A DNA stretch of 64,000 nt from Phanerodontia chrysosporium (GCA_001910725.1 MJGA01000009.1:62001-126000); one strand, 5' to 3'. Numbered from the stretch's first letter, positions 1-11,817 are shown. Numbers and translations: made by a program. The notes: generated by a model not told the origin, from the letters alone.

Positions 1-813
1 TTCTGTCGCAAGACCCAGGAGGGGAGCGCGTTTAAACGGTGCAAGCCTTGTGCCACGGCGGGATGGCATATAATATACTGCTCTAGGTTTGTCATGTCCA
101 TCCCGAGTCAGAAGATATCATAGATCATGACCACACGGCAGGGAGTGCCAGAGAGAAGACTGGACACACGGAAAGCCCTATCCTCATAAGCAAGTATGCG
201 GCAAGGACTCTGCGACACCAGTAGCTTCCGTTTCCCAGCCAAGGGCCAGAAATAGCGATACTGGAAGAATTGCCAAGCTCCCTAAACCCGACAACGGGTA
301 TAAGCGATCCCCCGCCCTGCTTTGGCAGTTGCTAGGCCTAAGGCAAGACCGCAGCCTCGCCTACTTGGTGCGTACTCACCCGTCCCCGCACATCAACCTG
401 CTGATCATCGGAGAAGGTGAGAGACGCGGAGCACGAAACGACTCACATCGTCTCCCTCGACACAACATTCGCGGAGCCTCAGATGAAGCCTCAGATGAAC
501 CAGTTTTTGGCCATACGCAACAGAGGTGTGTTAATGATTTCTTGCGGTGAAACAACGCACGACCGACCGGGTATCTTCAGCGTTTCGCAACGGCGAGGCA
601 TTCGCGGTGCGCGCCCTGTACGCAATGCTCCATACAATGACGGCGGACGACAATCTGAAAAGCGAAGAACGGACACGCCGTCTCGGCCTTCTCAGGTGTC
701 AGTTGGAAAAAGAGTATGGCGTAGCCGTCGATGCCGCACCTATTCCCTTGTCCGACATCCCGAAGCCCACACCTCGAGAGCTCGAGGAGCTGACGCAGCT
801 GCAGAGCACGTAG
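1..813 (+). CDS. MYND-type zinc-finger protein, C-terminal part (cut by window edge)
   Basis: Exons <1-86, 142-367, 417-525 and 581-813 join in one frame (218 codons to the stop). The first exon carries the end of a MYND finger: an FC pair, then C-x2-C, then YCSR. Exon 2 continues with ECQREDW and a final H...C, as in MYND domains. The rest aligns exon by exon with the complete paralogs at 32814-34473 and 34664-36309, including a donor after a Tyr-hydrophobic codon pair (gtgcgt) and a last exon starting A-F/M-R/K-N/S-G-D/E. MYND fingers bind Zn2+ and usually mediate protein contacts; no catalytic domain is visible. The N-terminus lies before base 1. The exon choice at 417 rests on the paralog alignment. 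Confidence 0.8.
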
Positions 814-1031
814 TTGGATCCACAGGTACGTGCGCGATGTTGCCAGGGAAACAATATGCTCACGCAATTTTACTGTAGAGAACGCATACCTTTAGAGTTT
901 TTTTTGTCTTTGATTTCGCTCCTTCCGTCGCAGCTCGCTTCCGCATACCCTCAAAGTGATACCCGTCCCACGCAGTCTTAATTCTCACTTCAATTATCAT
1001 GGGCAGCTCATGACATGTATCAATGAGCTAC

Positions 1032-1627
1032 TGTTAAAATTATATGGACTTACTTGTAGTGTAGTAACGAGTTGAATAGACTTGTTCGCGCAGGAATAAG
1101 ACGAGTCAACGACGAGGACGACGGGGACGGCGTCCTCGACACTGTATTTATACTCCATGCCTAGGAATATTACAGAAAATGACGTAAATTACCTAGAATA
1201 TTTGCTCGCCGTCTGGTACAGCGAGCTCACGTGAGAGTGGCACGGTAGAACGTGTCTACCGAGCAGGAGGTGCGGGGCGACTCGCGCGCACAGCGCAGAG
1301 TCCTCCGGGTCCGCGGTGTCAGGGGTCTAACAGGCGCCCGCCCGCCCGCGCATGTCGCGCGTTGGCCTCACGCCTATGCCGTTCAATCCGTACAAAAAAT
1401 GTATACCGTAGACTTTTTCGTGATACAGCGTACTTCGTTGGGGTCCAAGAGACTCGAAGTTAAACGCCCCCCCCCCTCCCCTTTCAAACTCCGCTCGCGT
1501 GGCCGTCGCGTGGACACGGGCGCTCAACCTCACGTCACCGCCTCGGAGCGTCGGGCGCGCGCCCGTAATAAACTGGTAAGCTCAAATACTTACTGGGACT
1601 AATTTCCTATGGTAAGCGGTGGTAACA
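1032..1627. repeat. possible solo LTR
   Basis: This 596-bp segment in a gene-free stretch (814-1928) begins TGTTA and ends TAACA, the usual inverted LTR ends. It contains a TATTTATA box near 1144 and an AATAAA signal near 1568. The flanking 5-mers (GCTAC and GACTC) do not form a clear target duplication, and no second copy lies in the window. It could be an old solo LTR of a copia-type element or chance. Nothing else supported was seen in 814-1928. Confidence 0.35.
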
Positions 1628-1928
1628 GACTCGCTTCTTACATCTATAAGTAACCTTTCTTACCAAAAGCTAGAGTCTCCCGCCGGCGCTTGCACTTCCA
1701 ACCTCAAGTGCTCAGACCGACACCCGCCCCGACGTCCCTCTTTACGTAGTGGTAGATTAGCGCGTCGAAGGAATGTCTTCGACGCCCTTGTGGCGTCGAT
1801 GCGAGCCTCTCCTATCCCAATATAGACATTTTGCGTCCCGAAAAGGAAAGAAATCGCTGTTACAGGCTTGATTATATTGTACAATAGTGTGGAGTATTCT
1901 TTGTTATACATGACAGTGACGTAGGACA

Positions 1929-4782
1929 TTAATCAAAGAGTTTTACGGACTCGCGTTCGAGATTCGCGAAGAACAACCGCTGCGACGTGACCTCAGACCG
2001 CAAGGCCTTACGCCAGCCTGATGCAGTCTTGAGCTCGAGGTCTGCGATGATGCCTTCACGAGCCGCTTTCTCAAGCTTGTCGCGACGATGGACATACCAT
2101 TCTTCGTTCTGGCGCGTCCAGTAACCGGCGTTCATGCCGCTATCCTTCCAGGTAGAGTCCTTCGGCCACCACGAGCTCTCTGACGCGTCCGAAAGGCCGG
2201 GATCTTATACCAGTCAACGGCAAATCATGGTTGGGAGAATAAAGTGATTACATACCGTTGTAGACGCGATACACGCCGCAGATGCAGCTCATATCGTCCT
2301 CGGACAGTGAACAGGCCTCATACGTGACGTCCTGCACCTTGTACACCCTGACCTGACCGCAATCCTTTGGGTCTAGCATTACACGGCCGGGGTCCAGCTC
2401 CTCATAGGCCAAGCGCCACACGATTCCACCTTGTGCGAGTGCCGCCACGGCGTGCGGAAGGGTCAGGACTGCCCGACGCCGCGCAAGATAGATCTTGTAG
2501 TCAGCGGGGCGCGGCTTGTAACCGATCTCCCGGAAGCCAAGTCCACTCCATCCCCCAATCGGCAGGAGAGGCAACGAAGCACTCGCTGAGGGCGCAGCAC
2601 AATGCCAAAGCACAAGGAAGGGGAAGCCGCGCTGCACTAGCGCGGAAACTATGTCCTCGCGTGCAGAACCCCACTGCCTCCGCACGATCTCGAGTGCGGT
2701 CAGCGAGCTCTCCACAGCCAGAGTCCAAGAAGGAGTGGCCGCAGCTCCCTGAACCACTGTACCTATGAGGTAAATAGGCTTGAGGACGCGAGGACCCTCT
2801 GTCTGGCTCACGCAGCGAACTGGGAGAACGACTGCCTTCGCTGCTTGTCGGAGGGCGGCATGTCGGGAATTACTTGCTGCAATGTCCCAAACATGCGGAG
2901 GCATCCAACCAGGGTCACCAGCCTTGAGAACTGACTTGACAAAATCGACGATGACCGGCAGCTCTTTGCCGGTGAACGATCCAGAGTGCCAAAACTCGGA
3001 GAGAACTCGTAGAGCGAACTTCTTGTCCTTCTCTGTGTGCTCCGTGACAGGACTGTACGGGAACTCAGGCCACAACCCATAGCGACACTGAAGAATGAGG
3101 AGGAAGTCGTCGACGATGACAGCCTGTGTCATGTTTCCGACGTCCTCCTCCTCAACGATGTCGCCGAGCAAGCGCTCTGTGACAGCGCTGAGAGCCTCTT
3201 GCGCCTTCTCTCGGTGTTGGCGTCCTGGGCTGGGTCGATCATCCTGACGGCGCGTGGGGCTTCCTCCAGCTCTGGGGGACAAGGACCTGCTACGGGCGCG
3301 AGCCGACCGCTCGGGAAGCCGGCCTCTCTCTGGGAGAGGAGAGGCCGAATGTCTGCGAGCACCCTCGAAATGCGCATCATCATCGACGTAGTCCTCGTCG
3401 TCGTCCTCGCGGAAGATGGACTCTGGAGCGGCGATGTCCCATCCTTCGTAATCGTCGTCGACCTTCGTGCCCGGGTCGAGGAGCAATGAGACATCCCACT
3501 CATTGATGACGCTGTTGTAATGTCGGTGCTCTGGCTTAGTGTCCTTCCAGAGATCCTTGCACTTCTTGGGCCCAACGAACTGTCGCAGCCAGTAGCCGTG
3601 AACCTTGACCCAGTGAAATACCACGGCGCCCTTCTTCGTAGGGTATGGCTTCGCCCGTTCGACCGCCTCCCTCTCGAGTCGCTTCTTCTTCGCCTCCGGA
3701 GTTTCCTGTGCGATGACGCGAGCGGCGAAATCATCAAAACGCTTGATGAACTCGTGTAGACTCTCTCCCCGTCGCTGACGCGACCCATGGTAAGGTTGAG
3801 GGGCCTTGGGGTCAACAGGCCGATCCGCGAGCTGTTGCACTGGCGGATCCGATGTCCAGCCCCGCGCAGGACTTGGGGGCGAATACCAGGCGGAAGCAGA
3901 CTCCTTCAACGCACTCTCGCGTTCCTTCCCTTTCGAAGCCACCAATTTCTCTATTTCCACTCGGAGAGGGGCATACATCTCGCGCGCAAACTGATGTTGC
4001 CGACACCACGTCTCTGGGTTTGCCCCGAAGTAGAACCACATCGGCACATTAGCACCGCAGCGCTCTTGGATCTTGCGATACTCGTCCAGCCACTGAGGTA
4101 GCCGTGGCACCGCAAGATCAACAAAGCAGCCGATGCGCCGCCTCTGGCCTACGTGGAGGCCGATCCAGGAGGTGCCCAAAGCATCGACAGAGGCTTGGTC
4201 CATGTGGCCCAGTTTTGGTAGCTCTCGGAACCACTGCCCGTGCTGGAACGCTGGAACGACGTGGTGCAGGACGCAGAGCTCGTAACTCAGCAGTGCCGCG
4301 AGTGGGAGGAACGCCGCGCGCGCAAAACCAATCGCGCTCTTAGCAGCCTTGCGAGTGGCGTATTTTTCACTGAAACCGTACGAAGACGGTCTGCGAGGTT
4401 CGACCATATCCCGGGGATATGTCAGCCGCGACCACCGGGCGAGGATACTGCGAGAATGGACGAGGAAAGTTTCCAGCTCGCTCCACGAGCGGCGGACCGA
4501 CTCGGGCAGGCTGTAAAGCGTACGGTCGTCAATGGTCTCTGACTCCACTTGGGACCGGTGAGGCTGGAGGCACGACAGCACACAATCGTCGTAGGGCTCG
4601 ATCTCCGGGATGAACATGGTGTAAAAGTGATTGTCGGTGCCCCATCGGAGACGTGAAGCATCATAAGGAGTGCGAAGGAAGTCGACACGATCAGGGAACG
4701 CAGGCAGGAAATCCGCTGAGGGCGATATGACGACCTCGTACGGAGCCTGCTTGCCCGTTACCCAAAAATGTGCTTGCGACAT
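1929..4782 (-). CDS. uncharacterised large Agaricomycete protein (933 aa)
   Basis: Two exons, 4782-2256 and 2203-1929, join through a 52-bp gtatgt...ataag intron (phase 1) to give 933 aa. I chose the ATG at 4782 because the open frame upstream of it holds no ATG. The N-terminal half is globular and rich in Trp/Tyr/Pro. The middle (about residues 340-450) carries a basic RRGES...F segment and a KKGAVVFHW...NEWD segment, which I recognise only from uncharacterised, often multi-copy Agaricomycete proteins. An acidic DDDEDYVDDD stretch and a Ser/Arg/Pro-rich low-complexity linker follow. The C-terminus has a long hydrophobic/acidic domain and a basic coiled-coil-like tail. No known catalytic motif was found. 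Its 5' side faces the GATA-core palindrome array at 4946-5311. Confidence 0.75.
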
Positions 4783-4905
4783 GTCCCCTGAAATTTCCTG
4801 CAATCGCAAGTCGTTTAATATAGGTCTAGCAAATGAGCCAAACAGTACCTACGATAGCGGCCGAGAGTGTCCGTAACGATTGTTGCGTCCGAGTTTCGAA
4901 AACTG

Positions 4906-5311
4906 AGCTAGGCAACAGTCTTCGAGGCTGAGCGTTGCTGAGAGCCTGTGATAGTCACAGTTCCCAACGAGGAGGCGGATAGAGAGAGAGAGCGAGGGCT
5001 TGGGAGCCTGTGATAGTCACAGTCCCCAGAGAGAACGTGTCTTCAGGTCCTGGGCGGTGCTGGAACCCTGTGATAATCACGGTTCCCAATGAAGAGGCGG
5101 CGCGAGGGAGAAAAAAGGCCTGAGTATCGCTAAGAACGTGTGATAGTCACAGTCCTCGGCGGGAACGCGTCTTCTGGGTTGGACGACCGAGCTAGGCAGC
5201 AGTCGTCGGAGGGATGCTCTCTTGAGGGTCGCTGAGAGCCCGTGATAGTCACAGGTTCTCAGTGTAGCCTGGGGTCGAGTGATGGTGGCCGAGTACCCGT
5301 GATAGTCACAG
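4906..5311 (+). repeat. palindrome array A (6 units, apex GATAGTC)
   Basis: Six near-perfect palindromes lie at 4946-4960, 5008-5022, 5068-5082, 5138-5152, 5241-5254 and 5298-5311, each close to CTGTGATAGTCACAG. The apex TGATAG (TGATAA in copy 3) is constant. The outer bases change in pairs or to G-U partners: GAGAGCC opposite GGTTCTC in copy 5, and GGAACC opposite GGTTCC in copy 3. Unit spacing is 57-111 bp. A longer block (gagctaggcarcagtc...) repeats at 4906 and 5188. Every unit contains a WGATAR match, the GATA-factor consensus. The array ends 124 bp upstream of the gene at 1929-4782, so a promoter role is possible but inferred. Confidence 0.8.
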
Positions 5312-5587
5312 GTCCACGGTGAGGGAGGGTGTTGAGGTGGCGGTGGAAGGAGGGAGGACGACGCCGACGGTCGCGACAGAGCAACAGCGTGACAGAACGC
5401 GGGGAACTTGGCGTTACCGCAATGTTGTCACGCTCACGCGCTCACGAGGGCTGAGGGTCGAGCGCTAAGGCAGTATTGCCACCGAGGGCGGGACGCCACA
5501 AGGGTCCGTGATGGGCGCCGGCGGGATGTTTGTCTTCGCACTCCTCTCTCCTGCCCCCGTCTCCCTCCGAACACTGCGAGTACGCTG

Positions 5588-5988
5588 CGAGACTATCTCG
5601 CAGCGTGCGCTGCGTCCTGAGTACTGCAGAGACTATCTCGCAGTGCTCATGGCTTCAGCCGCAGCTCTGGGCCATCTCAGCACCGTGTCCTCCTCCCGAC
5701 CCCTCCGCACGCTGCGCAGACTATCTCGCAGCGTGCGCTGCGTCCTGAGTACTGCAGAGACTATCTCGCAGTGCTGCTTGTGTCTTAGGCGGAGCTCTGT
5801 GCAGACTATCTCGCAGGGCACTGCGTCGCAAAGGCCGCTTCAGGGACTATCTCGCTACGTGTCACCACCCCGGATGAATCGCAACAGGTATCCCTTCGGG
5901 TCTCCCGCTGCTCCTCAACGGCTGCACTCTGCGTAGACTATCTCGCAGGGTGCACCGCGCCGCGAACGCTGCAGAGACTATCTCGCAG
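5588..5988 (-). repeat. palindrome array B (8 units, apex GATAGTC on minus strand)
   Basis: Eight copies of GACTATCTCGC(A/T) lie at 5591, 5631, 5719, 5759, 5804, 5845, 5936 and 5976. Most sit in a hairpin. The best has 11-bp arms ACGCTGCGAGA / TCTCGCAGCGT around CTA. Others change both arms together (ACTGC/GCAGT, AACGCTGC/GCAGCGTT). Read on the minus strand the apex is GATAGTC, as in array A, so the two arrays are oppositely oriented. A block of about 57 bp at 5591-5648 is repeated almost exactly at 5719-5776. Minus-strand AGATAG is again a WGATAR match. No gene is supported between 4783 and 6362; the rest of that interval is plain sequence. Confidence 0.8.
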
Positions 5989-6362
5989 CGTTCACAGTGA
6001 CACCCCCCAACCTCGGTCTCCTCCCTCGCTGTCATAGATCGCGAACTTCGGCGACAACGAATTCGTTCGAGTCTCCCTCTGGCCCTTAACGCGTGCACAC
6101 TGCGCAAATTAGCTAGCGGTACGTAGTCGCATGAGAATATATTCTAGTCGATGAACAATTCAACCGTCAGGATCATTACATGCGTCTGCACTCAAGATGT
6201 AGATATACGACCTCACGGCATCCGCTCTGGTGGGCGAAACGACAAACATGCCACGCGACAAAGTCATGAACGCTATGATAAGACACGAAACTGGTAAGTG
6301 TTGTATGGCATGCTGCTGGGCTAGAAGCTCACAACGATGAACGATGGCCATAGACCGTCTCC

Positions 6363-7975
6363 CTAGAACTTGAAGCCCGAAGAGCCTTGCTCCATCCACG
6401 GGTTTTCAACACCGGGAGGAGGGGCATAGCTAGATGGCGTGAACGGTGTTACGGAAGTGTTCGGCATGCCTGCCTTACGCTTTGGCGTCGAGGGCTTGCG
6501 ACCACTCTTCCTAGCGAAGCCTCGGTCTTCCCGGATGACGTTACTGGTAGGCGGCAGTGGGGTCCCGGCCCGGGATCGCTCGTGGAAGGGATTAGGACTG
6601 GAGTCTGGCGCGAAGAGAGGCTCGGGAGTCGCATCACGGCCGTCTTCGCGATATGAAGAGTACGACAGAGGTCGGCGGTCCAAATTGCGGACATCGTCTC
6701 TCAGTCTGCCTGTCCGCCGCTTCTTGTTGGCAGGTGACATGGGTACGTCAGAATCTGAATGTCCTATCAGTATCGTGTCTGATTCATGTTGACAGTCTCC
6801 CGACCTTGGTCAATTTCAATGACATCGCGATCAGGTGTACACCCAGCCGCGTTCACCTTTCCCTTCCCTTTTGAATCGGTCTCTGCATCTCTGTGCCGCT
6901 TTCGTGGAGTCGACTGTGCGAGGAGCTCCAATGCGGTTGGGAGATCTAGAGATGGCGATCGCTTCAAAGATCCAGAGGCGACATCTGGTAAGTCAGAGGT
7001 CGTCGCTGACGAATGCTTTCCTGACATGCGAACTGGCTTCCAGGTTTGAAGAACGTCAGGCGGAATAGGGTCGCGTGATGCTGCCAGACACATACATGTC
7101 ATTTGGTGCGATCTGGGTAAGCTGAATGGCGACGTACCGATGTAAATGTGGCTGTCTGTAACTCCTCTGTTCGCAGGGCCTTTCAATTGGTACAGGTCCT
7201 GCCCTGTCGGCTGCTCCACCTTCGATACAACAAGGCGCCGCTGGTCCTTATAGCATAGGACGTACGGACAGTCATAACCCCCTTCACTAGGACTGCGCGA
7301 CGCCTCGTATGCGAAGTACAACGGAAGGCTGGTGCGCAAGAGTCGGTCTATGGCATCAGCGTCCATATCTTGCCGGACTTCGACGTTCATCTTCGCTAGG
7401 CCGCTCAGCTCCAGGTCTTTGATGACACCGGCATTCGTGGGGGCTCGGTAAGACAGGTCGAGAAGTTCGAGGTCGCCGCTGTCCTGTAGCCAGGAGTGAG
7501 TACCAGATAACTCAGTCCCAGTTGGACATGGCTGACGTACGTTCAAGACTACTCCACACGCCACGAGGACAATGCCTTTCAAATGAAAAGGCTTTGCGCC
7601 CTTCCTCTTGTTCCCAGGCTGGACACTTGCTAAAGAAATTTTACTCGAGGAAGCCGACTGCACGCAGGTCCAAGTCCGTGTAAGTTTTCCTGCCTGCTCG
7701 AATTATCTCCAGCCCGAGCTCACCGTGTTCTGCCGCACCTGCAGATTTGCACGCATTTTGGCGACAATCTCGGACCCTTTGCGGAGCCCGTTGTTGGTCT
7801 CCTTCACGGCGGCGCGTGCGGAAACCTTGGGAAGCTTGACACCTCTCAAGCCATTTAGGCTCGCGACAATGGCTTGAACGCTGGGCGGCTCTGTACGAGG
7901 TGAAGTCGGGCTTGCCTCGACGTCCGATGATGACCTGACACTTTGGTCACCGTCTCCCTCAGATTCAGAGGACAT
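6363..7975 (-). CDS. hypothetical protein (about 479 aa)
   Basis: The proposed exons are 7975-7724, 7657-7138, 7080-6805 and 6754-6363, which join in frame to 480 codons. The 57-bp gtacgt...ggcag intron at 7137-7081 is in frame and stop-free, so it could be retained. The last intron (gtcggg donor) is the weakest call. The N-terminus is Ser/Glu-rich. The middle holds a globular core with a YFAYEASR...YDCPYVLCYKDQR segment. The C-terminal third is Ser/Pro/Lys-rich and disordered, with an EIDQDSDVPMSP acidic motif. No family was recognised. It lies 148 bp downstream of the integrase gene on the same strand, so a functional link is possible but unproven. Confidence 0.55.
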
Positions 7976-8122
7976 GCGTGGCACAGAAGAGTAAGAGGAT
8001 GGTGGTCAACAGCGAAAATTGCGAACTGACCGATATTTTGTTGGGGATAGTTCGGCAAGAGCCGTCGAGCTGAAGATGCAGCAATTCAGGCAGTCTATTG
8101 GTCAAAAGCGAAGCTGATCTCG

Positions 8123-10139
8123 TCACGGTACGTCTGCGATATCATGTATCCTTGTCATGATGTCTAAAGCCTGTATCCAAAGCCCTGCCCTCGCTCTCCA
8201 GATATGGTCTGGTAATCCAACCTCAACCTCACGTCGCCCCCGCTTTCCCGAGCGCAGCACCTCAACCGATGGATAGCCGACCTCATCCCATTCTTCACTA
8301 TGCCAGCCATAACCATGTGGTACTAGTCCCTCCGCCTGTGCCGACTGGAGAGCGGCTCGAAAAGCTGCGTAGTCTTCCGCTGAAGTAAATGGACTCAGCG
8401 CTTGGGGCACGTCGACTGCGTCATCGTCGACTGCAGTGCCAGCATCACCTACGTCCTCGCCGCCCAAGTCGGTCTCTTCAGGAGCGTGGCCTGCACCTGT
8501 CTGTCCTGGCAAGCGTGCAGCAACCGGCCCGTGAACACCGTAGTACTGCGCAAGAACGTCGGCGTCCTCGTTGATGTCGTCAGCATACACTCCATGTTCG
8601 GTTTGTCCCAGAAAACGCAGGTCCTACGGTGGTAAGAATCAGTATTTATCGCACGACGTTGCTGAATGTGATGATAACTTGAACAGATGTCCTTACGTTC
8701 GGGCTGCGGTCATGTCCATCACCGGAAATCGGGTGAGAGTTCCACTCGTCTCGAAAATCTCTGCAGTCGTCGTTGATCATGTCAATGAACAGGGTGTGTA
8801 AGAGCCAGAGATGCTGGCTATTGCTCCGGTCAAGGTGATGCAGCCTCTCGAGGCGAGAGAAGAACGCTCTCCAGCGTCTAATGAACTGTCGGCCAACTTC
8901 TACCCACATGCGCTCGATGCGTGTGTTATGGGTTGAGCTATCGCTTCGTGTTAGTTGGCACATATGATTCATGTATGGAAAAACTCACGAGCCCCAGATG
9001 AACGACCCACGGCTAAGACCACGCGCAAGAATCATCAACGTCGCCACATCCTTGTTTTCGCCGCCGTGGTCACCCCGCATACGTGATGGAAGGCCATACC
9101 GCAATATCGCATCCAGGAACATAAGTAGAACCGTTCGAGCACGGTTGTTGTTATGCGCCTTGAGTGCAATCATCTTCAATGCGAGGTACGATTAATTTCC
9201 AATTAAACACGACTCAGGCTGGCGGTGGGCGGGAAAATGAGAGTACTCACCGTACGGTCATATCCGTCTGCTATTCCATGAACCACGATTCCCCATCGTA
9301 TGAGTTTGTGGTGGCCGTCAATATGCCACAGTGCGTTTGGTCTCGAAACCTTGTACTTGCGTCGGCTGATCGTGGTGTTGCGGCGCAGAGCACGCCCGAG
9401 GGCATCGACACGATTGATCGAGTGTATGACTCGGGCCTTCTGAATCCGAAGGCCCTGTCGGCGAAGAAAGCCAACCAGATAGCGTATCCCAGACTCAGGC
9501 TTGCACTCGCGATATGCTCGGACAATCTGGTCGAGATCCTCATCGGACATGGTCGAGAAGGAGTAGTCGACATTGTACAGCCGTAGGTATTTGCGAAGCG
9601 TGTGGCGATGCAGGCCGAGTAGCTTTGCAAGGCGCGTCAAGGAGATCTTGCGCTGCGGGGCGAATGCTACACGTAGGTACGTGCTGTTGATAACCTTTCG
9701 TGGACGTCCGCGGCGCCCCGTGTGTACCACTGACACCGGTCTGACATTAACAACGTCGAGGTTATCCCTAGCACCATGGAAAGGAAGTCAGGCGAGAGCT
9801 ACTGCGAGGAAGATGTGCAGAATTTGCATACAATCCCCGCGCGCTCTCCGAAGCATTGTGAAGACGTTGCACAATGTCGACCACTGCCTGCGCAGCCTCA
9901 ATGAGCCACTGTTGTGGCACGCCGTCTTGATCTTGCGCCTCTTCCAGGGCAACAAGTAGAGGGCAAACATCAGTTGTCAGGGTTTCAATGTGCAACTTGA
10001 GCCGCAGTGGGTCAGCGTGCAGCTGCTGCAAGAGCGCCTCTGCTCGAGCCGTGGTCGCACAAATGAATTCATAGGTGCGGAGAACATTTGGTGACCATGG
10101 CACATTGTCGTGCCGTACTGGCAGTGCAGGGATACTCAT
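8123..10139 (-). CDS. integrase-core (rve-type DDE) protein, intact, five exons
   Basis: Exons 10139-9832, 9740-9251, 9173-8989, 8937-8697 and 8623-8123 join to exactly 575 codons (574 aa). After an N-terminal helical region there is a GRRGRPRK basic hook, then a helix-turn-helix ([14 protein letters not shown], about residue 140). The DDE catalytic core follows: WHIDGHHK (Asp about 244), [11 protein letters not shown] (Asp about 301) and NTRIERMW (Glu about 336), a DD34E spacing. The C-terminal arm is acidic. This matches a family of Agaricomycete proteins with an integrase catalytic core, related to IS3-like/retroviral integrases. It lacks gag, RT and visible terminal repeats, so it is either a cut-and-paste transposase or a host-adopted copy. 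All splice sites are canonical and no frame break was seen. Confidence 0.85.
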
Positions 10140-10490
10140 AATGAGAGCGATAGTGTATGTTGAGTTCCAGGACCGTGACGGGGTTCGACGGTGAGGTCGA
10201 ATATGTCCACCCGAAGGGCCATGAGGGCTCGTTGCGAGAGCCGAATACGACCCGACGGCGGCCGAGGACTGTCACCACCCATGCCCGCAACGAACTCATG
10301 GGTCAGTGGCTTGAATTGTTGGGGCAAATGTGCCATTAATGCGGAAGTCTTATTGCTCAAAGCTATACATTGGGGATGAGCCAAAGTTGCGCACCAAGGC
10401 ATAGCCTAGTGGCAGCCGACAGGCCTCGAGAGGCCAGCACTCCCCCTGCCAGCGACCAATCGCCAAAGACCCACTGCTCTCAGACTCTCG
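10140..10490. promoter_or_regulatory. shared intergenic region between divergent genes
   Basis: 351 bp separate the divergent start codons of the integrase gene (-, 10139) and the BTB-like gene (+, 10491). No convincing TATA box, palindrome or ORF was found. It must hold both promoters, an inference from position alone. Confidence 0.4.
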
Positions 10491-11607
10491 ATGGCTGCGC
10501 CAGCCCCTCCTGCAACCCAGCCGACTGCAGACGAGCCCACTGTCGCGTTAGCTGGTGGGGATGCCGATCAGAACAACACTGCGCCGGAGAGTGACCAGCC
10601 AGCGTCGCCAAAGGAGCAGAGCCCATTACACTTCTATGATGGGGCAGACTTGTTCATTCAGGTTCGTAGTCTGGCTCTGCGTGCCCGTGCTCATATGCTA
10701 ACAAGATTATTAGGTGGAAAACGTGGTGTACGCAGTGTTCCGATGCGTGCTCACCATGCAATCCATGGTATGGAAGGACATGCTCAGCATGCCACCTGGC
10801 GCCGACGCTCCTGCTGGCCTCATAGAGGGAACCTGCTTCGAAGCACCTATCGTGCTCAACCTTTGCCCTCCGGTCACTACGCAGGAGATGGACCATCTGT
10901 TTGACTATCTATTTCACCGGTGAGCTCGACTTCCTGCGCGCACAGTAAATGCGATCACTGATCTTAGTCCATTCCGTAGCTGGCCAGTTCAACCCTATCC
11001 CGTGCAAATGCTCATCGCTGTCATGCGGTTGGCGCACCTGTGGCAGATGCCAGCAGCAACAGCCTGGGCGACTGAGGGGCTCAGTTCAGCATTGCTCTCC
11101 GCACCGGACCGTATCAAACTCTCACGCGAGTTTCGCGTTCCTCAATGGGTAGCACCAGCCTTCCAGGCTCTCATGAAGACGAGCCTCTTCGACCTGGATG
11201 ACGACGATACGTACAAGCTGGGGGTCAAGGTGTGCGTCACGCTCGCGAAATCGAAGGAGGCACTCTCGACTCAGCGCCTTCGACTGGCTCTCTTCGCACC
11301 GGATGTCACAAGGATGCCTTGTGAAGATCATGCTCGCTGCGTGGCGTCATGGCAAGAACACTGGTGGACGAAGGTAGCCCGGCACTTGCTGCACCCTGTC
11401 AACCCTCCCGCACTCTCGTCCATAGTGGACTTCGTTCAGCGTCTAGAGATCACCGGCATGGATCCAGAATGCAAGCGCGAGACTGTCGCTGCCCTGCGCA
11501 CTTTGGGTTGCTTCAACTTTGAGGACACCCTGGTGGCCGAAGCGATCAAGGCCATTGAGGATTATCAGCTTGCGCTTGTGCCAGCGGTGAGTCCGACCAT
11601 TTCTTGA
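10491..11607 (+). CDS. BTB/POZ-like domain protein (about 338 aa)
   Basis: Exons 10491-10661, 10714-10919 and 10968-11607 join in frame. A Pro/Ala-rich N-terminus leads into a BTB-type fold: FYDGADLFIQVENVVYAVFR corresponds to the usual D-x-x-L-x-V...F-x-V-H-R/K start. Next come MVWKDMLSMPPG (matching F-x-x-M-F) and a final VTTQEMDHLFDYLF helix. The C-terminal part resembles the BACK-like helical region of Agaricomycete BTB proteins. Such proteins usually act as oligomerising adaptors, often for Cul3 ligases; the role here is inferred. A further intron (11587-11651) with TAA immediately after the acceptor is an alternative end. The retroelement begins about 0.2 kb downstream. Confidence 0.7.
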
Positions 11608-11817
11608 ATCTCGGGCGCCCAGATTGACGCAAACCTTTGTCACTGATACAGTAAGGGCGCTGCATTGGGATTACTGCTGTATGGCAAGTTCTCATATTCC
11701 TGCTGTATGCTGTATGTGTCCTACGTCATCCCTGCTGTCTGCGGTATAGTCCTTTGTGCGCTGTATGTTGCCATGTAATATTGTGCTGTATTCAAACCGC
11801 AATTATATACTTACATG

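Noticed and set aside
4946..5988. CRISPR array
   Set aside because: Repeats are palindromic cores with variable stems and irregular spacing, not constant repeats with uniform unique spacers; the genome is also clearly fungal.
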